A stretch of DNA of 64,000 nt from Verrucomicrobiales bacterium. GTDB lineage: Bacteria; Verrucomicrobiota; Verrucomicrobiia; Verrucomicrobiales; DEV007. Positions 31,001 to 38,411 of the stretch are shown in pieces (position 1 is the first letter of the stretch; the number at the start of each line of letters is the position of its first letter). Where the stretch lies: positions 1 to 64,000 of the forward strand of contig JAEUHI010000018.1 in assembly GCA_016795385.1 (NCBI GenBank), written 5' to 3'. Under the pieces are notes generated by a model. It made no database searches. It saw nothing but the letters and a program-made list of their open reading frames with translations, and was not told the origin of the DNA. The translations under genes and the position numbers were made by a program.

Positions 31001-32209
31001 AAACGCCTTCAAATCCGCACCCAGGGCATTGGCGTAGTCAGAAACCGTGTTGAGGGGAGCATTGGTGGACCCTGTGCTGTTGAGATCACCCAGCTCGTCT
31101 CCGGAGCCCATATCCCCATCCAAATCGCCGGGATACAAGTAGTAGGGATCCTCGATCACGCCGAGCAACATGATTTCGGTCTGCGCTATGAGACTGTTTG
31201 AAAACGCCAGGTTCATCCGGTCTACGGAAGAAATGATCCGGGCTTCGATCTGAGAGACGCCACCATCAGCACTTCTGGCGGCCGCATCGTATCCGACGAC
31301 GATATCAATCGTCGTATAGCCAACCGTATCGCGGGGTGGCGCACTGTCTTCAACTTCAGAAGACTCTTCGCCGGGTTCCCCTTCAACATTCAAGGCGACC
31401 TCCGAGGCCGATAAAGAGGGGCTGCCACCACAATCCGAGTTCATGCTTGCCAGATCCAACTCCGTCACCATGAGGAAACCAGACGAGAGGATCCGGTACT
31501 CGAAATGCCGGTCGATATCGTACCGGGCTACCGACCCATGCACGATCCCATCGTGATACACAAACTGGGCCACCGTCTTTTGTGGCTCGCCATCGATTTC
31601 ACCCTCCAGCGTCTGCGTCATGCCCCCCCGGTCCCTGATCCGGTGGAAGACAAGATCGAGGGCCGTGCCATCCGGCAGCGGCACCTTCATCCTCCCCGCC
31701 TTTCCCGAGACGATCGCTTCCAGCGCCTCGGTGTCGAGGACCATTCTCCGGGCCTCCTTGGTGTAGGTGTCGATCTCCTCGGGCAAAAGGTTGATCCGTC
31801 CGTCGACCGGAGACTTCGCGAGCACGACAGGCTCGGCCGACAATGCGGCCTCCGTAACCTCCCGAACGATGACCTCGGAGAATCTTCGTTCGCGGTTTTT
31901 ACCCCGAGGAAACGGGCGGACGTGAGTCGGAGTTCCCATCCTGGCAAACACCGGATCGACGATCGCCGGAACCGGCGGCAGCAAGCCAGGGCCACGACGA
32001 GACGGTTCCGTTTCGGATTCCTGAGTGGCCGTACCCTTCGCAGAGGGGTTCGACCGGGATACCTCGCCGGTCTCGGATACGCTCCCCCCGGGACCGACCT
32101 CTGGATCGATGCCCTCCATCCGCCAGAGCACCCAGGCAATCAAAAGGCCCAGAACCACGAGCGGTCCCGAAACGCGAATCATCCGATTAAAGGAGCTGGG
32201 GGAATACAT
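25016..32209 (-). CDS. giant secreted metzincin-like protease with MBG repeats and a SUMF1-fold domain
   Basis: 2397 residues from the ATG at 32209; the frame opens two codons earlier with TTG. A signal-anchor (residues ~12-30) leads to a propeptide-like region and a metzincin catalytic domain with HEVGHNIGAGH at 438-448 and a Met-turn in TIMAYD (M480). From ~665 to ~1660 there are eight MBG repeats (cores like LTQTYDG, AGSYxVVAT, YxGTxxGTxVxxK) interleaved with five companion beta-domains (FxxIPDQ, ATGGxSGNPVVF, ITASQAG). Next come a SUMF1-fold domain (~1690-1905; YEVTWGLWKQV, YRLPSPEEREYAARGG, HDLAGNLAEWT, IGFRMAR), a jelly-roll-like segment, an FN3-like domain (~2060-2160) and a basic tail (KKLSKKKGKRTVTLKK). 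Metal protease activity at the surface is likely. The SUMF1 part lacks the FGE cysteines, suggesting binding. Confidence 0.85.
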   Translation of the reverse strand: MYSPSSFNRMIRVSGPLVVLGLLIAWVLWRMEGIDPEVGPGGSVSETGEVSRSNPSAKGTATQESETEPSRRGPGLLPPVPAIVDPVFARMGTPTHVRPFPRGKNRERRFSEVIVREVTEAALSAEPVVLAKSPVDGRINLLPEEIDTYTKEARRMVLDTEALEAIVSGKAGRMKVPLPDGTALDLVFHRIRDRGGMTQTLEGEIDGEPQKTVAQFVYHDGIVHGSVARYDIDRHFEYRILSSGFLMVTELDLASMNSDCGGSPSLSASEVALNVEGEPGEESSEVEDSAPPRDTVGYTTIDIVVGYDAAARSADGGVSQIEARIISSVDRMNLAFSNSLIAQTEIMLLGVIEDPYYLYPGDLDGDMGSGDELGDLNSTGSTNAPLNTVSDYANALGADLKAFVIRDADGSAGIAYKPGTSSVTARTYMTSTRITFAHEVGHNIGAGHSWGDSSGDASTVVHNYGWRLAPSGQTRVRTIMAYDWSWGNGSRIPYFANPDVTYQGARTGQVNGYNASGDLLSDSRYVSGGLEGTHGAGFNGSNPSLGARNGPYIMAQAASRANQRTRTNFQVVDPASGVTWTPGDTRQIYWTGGDYEDTVSITLYKGGILQSTIVTGISGEQRKYSWSVPAGLANGNDYMIRVTRNGTLSADSGIFSLSGGTGGTTPQTITFNAIPDQITTNLLTLSATGGASGNPVVFSVTAGPATITGGNQLSFTGAGSVSITASQAGNSTYAPAPNVTRTFQVTKANATVTLTGATLSQTYTGASRIVTATTSPSGLPTAITYGGLATPPVNAGSYAVVATINHAMYQGTVSGTLVVAKASASVTLTSLAQTYNGTPRVVAGTTSPSSLPLTITYNGSTNAPTNAGSYTVVGTINHTNYQGSATNTLVVAKAVGSVTLSNLTQVYTGGPRPATITTAPAGLSTAVTYNGIASAPISAGTYTVFASLNEINYQGSTSGTHVIEKASQIIDFTLPTGVTATQTISLAATGGTSGNPIVYTIIEGPAEITGGNQVSFIGAGLVRIRATQAGGANHHDATPVERSMTIAKTPATIELSGLVRVYTGNPLSPTSTTAPGGLAVGYTFNGSATTPTTAGSYAVVATINDARYEGTVGDTFVIEKAPATVTFTTLTKTYTGAPLAAEAGSDPAANLVEFTYNGSSTPPTVAGSYEVVATVNDPSLIGSASGTFVIAKAPQPIGFAPIPDQFATDTVNLTATGGGSNNPIVFEVVEGSATITGGNVLTFSSEGTVSVRASQAGDANHLEAVPVTRSFNVTKFPATLNLLNLTQAYTGAPRPVAFSTSPANLNVVITYGGSSQAPTVPGTYFVLAVIDEPYHQGDAGGFLTITKGIQTIDFPPIPPQSATATVTLAGTGGPSGNPVTFEIANGPGLIAGNQLTFSASGTVTVRARQEGDELYEAATPVLQSITVTKAAASLTLGGLTQTYDGLPKVPMASTTPPGLTVSYTYDGQPSAPTAAGSYALVASISDPRYEGTADGTFVVEKTSQTISFPPLANALANASVPLAATGGGSGNPVTFAVTAGPASLQGGNTLVFSGAGEVTVAASQAGDGNHLAAPSVERTFLVSKAPATSLTLSSLHQVFDGSPREVVVTTVPPGLASFITYEGDPDPPTGTGSYEVVATLDDPIYEGSASGTLVVDDPARLDLVPGGDLPALSALGAIEVKTFSLGRYEVTWGLWKQVRDWAVQNGYDLTAIGAGCDDDHPVRGVNWFDVVKWCNARTEWENATLGASYEPAYRHLGAIYRSGQPPVSEIECRVGTSGYRLPSPEEREYAARGGRLAVGHPYPGGVVANEVAWHAANSGGAHCDLSGGRGTRPVGGLRDNELGLHDLAGNLAEWTGAGLSSAPGLRIVPGGHWNAPPASLLHTAFLEVPPADRSDEIGFRMARSVADALTAALDNEILPWESGGTLPWHAQTGDQTDGIDAASIGALGGTESGWVETSVTGPGNVVFQWKIQLPSGVGALIAHLDGNEVARISGATDWAPRSLYVPPGAHVIRWTYQRALTGGAAPDPLPGPNGAWLDAVTFTEAVAPTVVTGAITSIGDDDATGAGNVTADGGAPVAERGVVLSTDSQPVIEEDLVFAAATAGTGAFQSVFAALTPGTTYRARAYATNDAGTGYGAGILFTTDETIDLSSGSANRERVIESGDRHVFHFSLTSPRHADFSSLGGASLRTELFDGSGQLLASFTGDGDFDLVQLLYAGDYEFHVYRQADGGPAQDYTVAFDASTEALTLPDAAVGASIVAQRGVGVYGSPVGQVLALSSKKAVPVSGVATFRNGGTLPDELILSGTGGNALFAVAYLGDAGNVTGQMLTGTLRTPVLVEGDEAVAVRVSVGPNRKKLSKKKGKRTVTLKKTQGISVKAISDFDPSIGDQAIISVRTY

Positions 32210-32233
32210 TTTCAAAAGCGACTGAAGTCGAGG

Positions 32234-32322
32234 AACTCACGGATTACGGAAATTATGCAGATCCCACCCCCGAAGAGAAGCAAAACCTTTCATCAAAGAA
32301 TTCTTTACGGATACCGTGAGTT
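32234..32322. promoter_or_regulatory. inverted 9-bp repeats in the divergent region before the giant protease and beta-helix genes
   Basis: AACTCACGG (32234-32242) and CCGTGAGTT (32314-32322) are perfect inverted copies 71 bp apart, in the 200 bp between divergent genes; similarity extends imperfectly by several bases. They could be paired binding sites of one regulator serving both genes. No convincing sigma-70 promoter was found here. Confidence 0.35.
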
Positions 32323-32409
32323 ACAACGCATGTGACACACTCCGTCGCATTCCACACAGATTTTGTCGTAGCGCTCCGCGATCGGATTTGGCTAACTTGG
32401 GGCTCCCCC

Positions 32410-34056
32410 ATGATCCGCGCCCTTCTCACCGCCTTCGCCCTTGCCGGCACCGTCGCCTCGGCCTCCGACCAGGCAACGCTGGAGCAGCTTTTCTCCGCCA
32501 CCCGCGAGTCCGGCGGCATCGTCACGGTTCCCCCGGGGGACTACCATCTTTCCGGGGAAAATCCCATCGCGCTCGCCTCCCGCACCACCGTCTCCGCCTA
32601 CGGAGCCCGTTTTCACTTCCCGGAGACCCTGCCCGCCGAGGCCCGGCTCGTGCTCTTTGCCGGCACCGACCTCCACGACTTCGCCTGGCACGGCGGCGAA
32701 TTCATCGGTCAGGTCTTCGATCCTTCGCGGCAGGAAAACTCGTGGGAACCCTCCACGAACACCCGCGCCATCGAGATCACCACAACGAAACCCGGCGGGA
32801 CGTGTGATGTCCTCTTCCGCGACGTGAAAGCCGACGGAGTGGCAGGCGCCGTCATCGGCGTGCACGGTCTTTCAAAAAAAGGCAGTGAGAGCGAGGTGGT
32901 GGCCTATGCCGAACGCGTGACCTTGGAAAACTGCACCCTCCTGCGGAGCGGCAAATTCATGTGGGACTACGGCCACCTCTGGCAGATCCTCACCTGGCCC
33001 GAGGAATACGAGGCGTGGGAAGTCGAGCGCGCCCGCCGTCATTTCCGCATGGATCTCGTGAAGAGCGTCCTCTCCATCGCCGCCGGCGACGACCGTATCC
33101 GGCTGGACAACACCCTCAAACCCATCGTCGTCAGTCCCGATGCCGAACCAAAGCACGCCCTTTCCTTCCTCGGCGAAGGGTTGCCGGAGAACCTCGTCCG
33201 TGGGAAACAATATTTTGTCGTCGAAGCCGCACCCGATTTCATCCGCGTCGCCGAAACACCCGGTGGCGAGGCCATCCGTTTCTCAAGCGCCGGCGGCGAA
33301 GGTCTTTCGCTCGTGCACAATCTCCAGGCCGCCTTCTGGGCGCTCTACGCCCCCGTGGGATCCAGTCCCGGCAAGGGGGCCTTCGACATCACCGGCGCGA
33401 AGGACGTGCGCGTCTCCAACTGCATGCTGAGCGCCCTCGGCGATACCATGCACATCCAGCGATGTCGCGACATCGTGTTTTCCAACAATCACATCATCGG
33501 ATCGCGGATGGGAGCCTTTTTCCTCGCCGAGTTCTGTCAGAATGCCACCATCACCGGAAACCTCGTCGATGGCACCAACGGATCGCGCGTCATCAGCGTC
33601 GAGAAATCCTGCGAGGATGTCACGATCACCGGCAACACCTTCCGCAACGGCGGGCGCGGCTCGTGGATCAACCAGCCGAAGAACTTCATCCTCGCGAACA
33701 ACGTCTTCGTGAACAACACGACCAAGGGCGAGAACGATCTCCGCCGCGGACGGCGCAGCTACGAGACCGGGGAGCCGCGCCGCTTTCCCGAACTCTACTT
33801 CACCCTCCACGAGGAAGGCGGCAGCTACGGTCCTGTCATCGTGCGGGACAATGTCTTCCAACTCGGCGACTCCGCGCCCGACAAGGCCGTCACCTTCGCC
33901 CCGAACGGACGCGATCTCCAGATGAGCGGCAACACCTTCCCCGGACGGACCATCACCATCGCCGTCGATCCCTCTTTCGAGGCCGTCGCCATCCACGACA
34001 ATCCCGGAGCCGAACTGAAACGAACCCCCATCGATTTCAACCACGGCCGCCGCTGA
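32410..34056 (+). CDS. secreted right-handed beta-helix protein
   Basis: 548 residues from the ATG at 32410, which gives a signal peptide (MIRALLTAFALAGTVASAS); the frame is open 26 codons further upstream. An N-terminal pectate-lyase-3-like start (GIVTVPPGDYHLSGENPI, TTVSAYGARFHFP) is followed by a beta-helix with repeated coils: VTLENCTLLRSG, VRVSNCMLSALGD, IVFSNNHIIGS, ATITGNLVDGTNG, VTITGNTFRNGG. It resembles extracellular or periplasmic carbohydrate-active beta-helix proteins; catalytic residues cannot be assigned. It probably belongs with the SDR and isomerase genes that follow, separated from them by tandem repeats. Confidence 0.82.
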   Translation: MIRALLTAFALAGTVASASDQATLEQLFSATRESGGIVTVPPGDYHLSGENPIALASRTTVSAYGARFHFPETLPAEARLVLFAGTDLHDFAWHGGEFIGQVFDPSRQENSWEPSTNTRAIEITTTKPGGTCDVLFRDVKADGVAGAVIGVHGLSKKGSESEVVAYAERVTLENCTLLRSGKFMWDYGHLWQILTWPEEYEAWEVERARRHFRMDLVKSVLSIAAGDDRIRLDNTLKPIVVSPDAEPKHALSFLGEGLPENLVRGKQYFVVEAAPDFIRVAETPGGEAIRFSSAGGEGLSLVHNLQAAFWALYAPVGSSPGKGAFDITGAKDVRVSNCMLSALGDTMHIQRCRDIVFSNNHIIGSRMGAFFLAEFCQNATITGNLVDGTNGSRVISVEKSCEDVTITGNTFRNGGRGSWINQPKNFILANNVFVNNTTKGENDLRRGRRSYETGEPRRFPELYFTLHEEGGSYGPVIVRDNVFQLGDSAPDKAVTFAPNGRDLQMSGNTFPGRTITIAVDPSFEAVAIHDNPGAELKRTPIDFNHGRR

Positions 34057-34061
34057 GGGCG

Positions 34062-34117
34062 GAAGTCAGAGGTCAGAAGTCGGAAATCTGAAGTCGGAAG
34101 TCGGAAGTCGGAAGTCA
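34062..34117 (+). repeat. eight tandem heptamers (GAAGTCG consensus)
   Basis: Starting five bases after the beta-helix stop codon, eight 7-bp units run in perfect register. Four match GAAGTCG exactly, and the others (GAAGTCA twice, GAGGTCA, GAAATCT) differ by one to three bases. The array is non-coding and lies upstream of the SDR gene. Confidence 0.9.
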
Positions 34118-34129
34118 GCGTCGGTCCCT

Positions 34130-34161
34130 CCACCACTCCACCACTCCACCACTCCACCACT
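34130..34161 (+). repeat. four tandem octamers (CCACCACT)
   Basis: Four exact 8-bp units, followed by a partial unit, end 9 bp before the SDR start codon at 34171. There is no SD between the array and the ATG. Confidence 0.9.
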
Positions 34162-34170
34162 CCACTCCGC

Positions 34171-34986
34171 ATGCGTCTCGCCCACAAAGTCATCCTCATC
34201 ACCGGCAGTTGCACGGGCATCGGCAAAGCCATCGCGAAGCAATGCGCCGCCGAGGGCGCCCGTGTCGTCATCCACGGACTCGAAAAGGATCTTGGCGAAG
34301 AAACCGTCGCCGAGATCGGCCCTGATTCCGCCACCCTCCACATCGAGGATCTCGCCAACGAAGGATGTCCCGCCCGTCTCGTCGCCCTTGCGATCGAGCG
34401 CTTCGGCCGTCTCGACGCTGTCGTCAACAACGCCGCCATCGTCGCCTCGGGCAATCTCCAGAGCACCGACGCGCCTTTCTTCCGCAAAATGCTCGAGGTG
34501 AACACGATCGTCCCTTTCCTCCTCATCAAGGAGGCCCTCCCGCACCTCGCCGAGCGTCACGGATCGGTCCTCAACATCGGCAGTGTCAACGCCTGGAGCG
34601 GCGAACCGAACCTGATGCCCTACTCCGTCTCCAAGGGCGCACTCATGACCCTGACCCGCAACCTCGGCGACACCCTCATGCGGGAAAACCACGTCCGCGT
34701 GAACCAGATCAACCCCGGCTGGGTCCTCACCGAAAACGAGGCGAAACGCAAACGCGAGCACGGCCTCTCCGACGACTGGCCGAGCCATCTGCCCAAAGTC
34801 TACGCCCCCGCCGGACGCATCCTCAAGCCCGAAGAAATCGCCATGGCCGCGATCTACTGGCTCGCCGACGAAAGCGGCCCCATCAGCGGCCAAGTCGTCG
34901 ACCTCGAACAACATCCCTTCATCGGCCGCAATCCGCCGAAGGACGCGACGACGATTCCGGCGACGCCGGAATCGGGTAAAAGGTGA
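34171..34986 (+). CDS. short-chain dehydrogenase/reductase
   Basis: 271 residues with the classical SDR signature: cofactor loop TGSCTGIG (11-18), NNAA (86-89), catalytic Ser138 in NIGSVNAWSG, and YSVSK with Y151 and K155. The position after strand two (HGLEKD) lacks the usual Asp and may prefer NADP. The start is fixed by the motif spacing; there is no SD, and tandem octamers precede the ATG by 9 bp. The final Lys-Arg-stop codons are formed by the beginning of the AAAAGGT repeat array (34976 onward). It sits between a beta-helix and a sugar-isomerase-like gene, suggesting sugar or sugar-acid catabolism. Confidence 0.92.
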   Translation: MRLAHKVILITGSCTGIGKAIAKQCAAEGARVVIHGLEKDLGEETVAEIGPDSATLHIEDLANEGCPARLVALAIERFGRLDAVVNNAAIVASGNLQSTDAPFFRKMLEVNTIVPFLLIKEALPHLAERHGSVLNIGSVNAWSGEPNLMPYSVSKGALMTLTRNLGDTLMRENHVRVNQINPGWVLTENEAKRKREHGLSDDWPSHLPKVYAPAGRILKPEEIAMAAIYWLADESGPISGQVVDLEQHPFIGRNPPKDATTIPATPESGKR

Positions 34987-35117
34987 AAAAGTAAAAGGTA
35001 AAAGGTAAAAGGTCTCGCAAGCGATCGCCGACGCAAAACCCTTTCACCGTCTCCAACCCAAAGCTCACTTCGCAGCCCCCACCTTTTACTTTTTACCTTT
35101 TACCTTTTACCTTTTAC
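34976..35117. repeat. two inverted heptamer arrays able to form a long hairpin
   Basis: The left arm (34976-35013) is a run of AAAAGGT-type heptamers. The right arm (35081-35117) is the complementary run of ACCTTTT heptamers. They are nearly perfect inverted copies of each other (37-38 bp) with a 67-bp loop. The left arm begins inside the SDR stop region; the right arm lies 68 bp upstream of the isomerase start at 35186. The DNA between 35118 and 35185 is C-rich with no SD. Confidence 0.9.
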
Positions 35118-35185
35118 TTCCCCCTCCAACACCCCGCGCTCCCTTCCCACCCTACGCGCCTCTCCCCCGCCCCCCGCCCCCCGCC

Positions 35186-36070
<885 letters not shown>

Positions 36071-36086
36071 GACCGGAATCCCGAAG

Positions 36087-36106
36087 CGGAAGGTGCCAAC
36101 CTTCCG
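36087..36106. terminator. hairpin between convergent genes, probable bidirectional terminator
   Basis: CGGAAGGT-GCCA-ACCTTCCG is a perfect 8-bp hairpin midway between the ends of the isomerase gene (plus, 36070) and the small minus-strand gene (36129). No T-run follows on either side, so intrinsic termination is uncertain; it may instead protect mRNA 3' ends. Confidence 0.45.
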
Positions 36107-36128
36107 AACGGACGTCGTTCGACACCTA

Positions 36129-36314
36129 TCACCCCTTCACTTCCACCGCGCCCTTGATGAGCCGGCAGAATTCCTTCTTCGTCACCTTGTGATGCGTGCC
36201 TCTCGCGGCATCGGAGGGATCGAGTTTCTTGTATTCCACCGAGAGCCGTTCGAGATGGACGATGCGGTAGAGGTCGCGTCCCTGTTGCCAGAGTTGGTTT
36301 TGATGGAGTCTCAT
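36129..36314 (-). CDS. small conserved-looking protein of unknown function
   Basis: 61 residues from the ATG at 36314, starting MRLHQNQLWQQGRDLYRIVH. It is hydrophilic, with a basic C-terminal half (HHKVTKKEFCRLIKG). The start lies 4 bp after the stop of the spermidine-synthase-like gene, so the two are almost certainly cotranscribed. The tight spacing and protein-like composition support a real gene. I recognise no domain, and the longer frame upstream of 36314 reads into the neighbouring gene. Confidence 0.65.
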   Translation of the reverse strand: MRLHQNQLWQQGRDLYRIVHLERLSVEYKKLDPSDAARGTHHKVTKKEFCRLIKGAVEVKG

Positions 36315-36318
36315 AAGG

Positions 36319-37005
36319 TCACAGGGGCCGGGTGCCGACATAGACACGGTGGATCGCCTTCTTCGCCCGCTCATGGGCTTTGATGGCGTGCCGCTCGGTG
36401 AAAAATCCATCGCGCTGCAGGCGCTTCTCGAAGCCTGGCTCCTCGCCTGCCGCCCAGAAGGCAACGCGTCCGCCGGGGCGCAGCGATTCGCGGATCATCG
36501 TGAAACCACCCTTTCCATAGAGCCGGCGGTTCTGCGGCTGCACCAGCGAGGTCGGTCCGTTGTCCGTATCGAGCAGAATGGCGTCCCACTTCTCTCCCTT
36601 TCCATCGGCGGCACGGCGGATGCAATCGTAGACGTCGCCCTCGTAAATGCTCACCCGCGGATCGTCGAGAAGGTGGCCGTTGAGATCGTGCAGATATTCG
36701 CGGTTCCACGCCACCACCTCGGGCAGGAGCTCCGCCACCACCACTTCCGCCGCCGGCCCCGAGAGTTCCAGGACACGCTGCAGGCTGAAGCCGAGACCGA
36801 GCCCGCCGATGAGGACGCGACCCGCAAGATTGGCGATCTTGTCAGGACACGCGAGATCGGCGAGGACCCGCTCCGAGAGCGTCCAGGTCGAGCTCATCAA
36901 CTGCGTCCCGTCGAGCTTCAGGAAAAAATCCCCGTCGTGTTCGTGCAGGGAAAACTTCGATCCATCCGGAGTCCGGACTTCGCCGAGGGTGACGGTGGGT
37001 TTCAT
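36319..37005 (-). CDS. spermidine synthase-like methyltransferase-fold protein
   Basis: 228 residues with a Rossmann-type aminopropyl/methyltransferase core: the glycine loop VLIGGLGLGFSLQRVLEL, the acidic residue in VVVAELLPEVVAWN, and EGDVYDC then DAILLDTDNGP at the positions of the spermidine synthase catalytic aspartates. It is shorter than true spermidine synthases (about 280 residues) and lacks their N-terminal beta-domain, so another small-molecule substrate is possible. It is 18 bp downstream of the SGNH/DUF1080 gene and 4 bp upstream of the small gene on the same strand. Confidence 0.75.
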   Translation of the reverse strand: MKPTVTLGEVRTPDGSKFSLHEHDGDFFLKLDGTQLMSSTWTLSERVLADLACPDKIANLAGRVLIGGLGLGFSLQRVLELSGPAAEVVVAELLPEVVAWNREYLHDLNGHLLDDPRVSIYEGDVYDCIRRAADGKGEKWDAILLDTDNGPTSLVQPQNRRLYGKGGFTMIRESLRPGGRVAFWAAGEEPGFEKRLQRDGFFTERHAIKAHERAKKAIHRVYVGTRPL

Positions 37006-37023
37006 CGGATCGGAGCCTTGCCC

Positions 37024-38343
37024 TCAGTTCAGCTTCTTGATGCGGAGATGGCGGTATTCCATCTGCCCGCGATCTCCTTCGAGTCCGATCGGTCCCGTCG
37101 GCGGCACCTCCATCGCCTCTTCGAGGACCTCGCCGTTGCAGGTGGCGCGGGCCTTGCCGTCCTTCACCTCCACGATGAGTTCGTTCCAATCCTGCGGCTT
37201 GTAGTTCTTGAGATCCTGGTAAGGACCCGCGAGCGGGTAATCGCGGCATTGCAACTGCGGCTGGCGGATAAAGACCCCGCTGTCCGCGTTCGGCGTGGCG
37301 CGGAATTCGAGTTTCAAAATGAAGTCGCCGTCGAATTCCTCCGTCGTCCAAAGCTGCTGGATGCGGCGTCCCTCCGCCGGTGTTTTCACGACGAGCCTTC
37401 CGTTGATCACGGCGTAACGTCCGTCATCGCTCGTCGTTTTGCCATCGAAGTTCACCGCCTCCGCCACCTCGACAAAGACGGGTGCATCCGGTTTCGGCGG
37501 ATTCTTCGAAAGCTTCCGCGGAGGCGTCGGACGAAAGCCCCAGCCCGTCAGATCCTTGCCGTTGAAGAGACTGACATAACCCTCTTCAACCGGAGACTCG
37601 ACCCTCTCCGTTTCGACGAATCCGAGCGTCGCGAAGACAGGCCGCAGCGCCGCCGTCCAGCGATCGTATCCCTCCGGATTGAGATGCAGCAGGTCCTTGA
37701 ACCACTGAGGATCCGCCTCGCCGTCGGCCCCGGCGAAAAGCGTCCACGTATCGAGCAGGGTGACCTGTTCATCGCCCCGGACGAGATCAGCGTAGAGGCG
37801 GTTCAGCGCCTGCACCTTCTCCTTCGGCCGCGACTTCTCCGGCGAGCTGGGAAAGACCTGACACAACACCACCGGCACCTTGGGATCGTGCGCCTTGATC
37901 GCCGCGAGGATGAGTTTCACATTCTCCGCCGCCACAGAGGGCTCGAGCCCGATCTCGAGATCGTTCGTGCCCATCAGCATCACGATGGCCGATGGATTCA
38001 GGGAAAGGACATCGTCGAGACGGATCAGCATGCCCCGGGTCGTGTCGCCCCCGATGCCGCGATTGGCGCTCTTCATTCCCGGGAACCGGCCCGGCAGACT
38101 CGTGCCCCAGCCCTGGGTGATCGAATCGCCGAGAAAGACGACACTCTTCTGATCCGCCTCCACCTCCGTCGCCCACTTCGCCCTCATCTCGGGCCAGCGT
38201 TTCATCAACCCCTCGTAGTGGCGCAAAGGACCAACACCGGGCAACTCAGCCTCCGCCTCGACTGATGGGAAAGCGAAACGATCCTCCTGACCGGAGACCG
38301 GCAGAGCGAAAAAACAAAGCGCGAGAAACCAGGGGGCTTTCAT
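37024..38343 (-). CDS. secreted SGNH/GDSL hydrolase fused to a DUF1080 (3-keto-disaccharide hydrolase) domain
   Basis: 439 residues from the ATG at 38343, giving a signal peptide (MKAPWFLALCFFALPVSGQ). The SGNH esterase part has block I FLGDSITQGWG (S74), block II GIGGD (G97), block III MGTNDLE (N127) and block V DLLHLN (D217, H220), so the catalytic set is complete. From about residue 270 a DUF1080 domain follows (GYVSLFNGKDLTGWGF, FILKLEFRATPNADSGVFIR, DWNELIVEVKDG). This pairing suggests removal of esters from polysaccharide together with glycan binding or cleavage outside the cytosol. Confidence 0.9.
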   Translation of the reverse strand: MKAPWFLALCFFALPVSGQEDRFAFPSVEAEAELPGVGPLRHYEGLMKRWPEMRAKWATEVEADQKSVVFLGDSITQGWGTSLPGRFPGMKSANRGIGGDTTRGMLIRLDDVLSLNPSAIVMLMGTNDLEIGLEPSVAAENVKLILAAIKAHDPKVPVVLCQVFPSSPEKSRPKEKVQALNRLYADLVRGDEQVTLLDTWTLFAGADGEADPQWFKDLLHLNPEGYDRWTAALRPVFATLGFVETERVESPVEEGYVSLFNGKDLTGWGFRPTPPRKLSKNPPKPDAPVFVEVAEAVNFDGKTTSDDGRYAVINGRLVVKTPAEGRRIQQLWTTEEFDGDFILKLEFRATPNADSGVFIRQPQLQCRDYPLAGPYQDLKNYKPQDWNELIVEVKDGKARATCNGEVLEEAMEVPPTGPIGLEGDRGQMEYRHLRIKKLN

Positions 38344-38411
38344 GGGGCGGGAGCCTAAGCCCCGGAAGCGGGCGCGGCAAACGGGAATGAGGTCGGGCGT
38401 CGGACGTCCCT

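Noticed and set aside
34062..35117. CRISPR array
   Set aside because: The repeats are 7-8 bp, directly adjacent and without spacers, and no cas gene is in the window.
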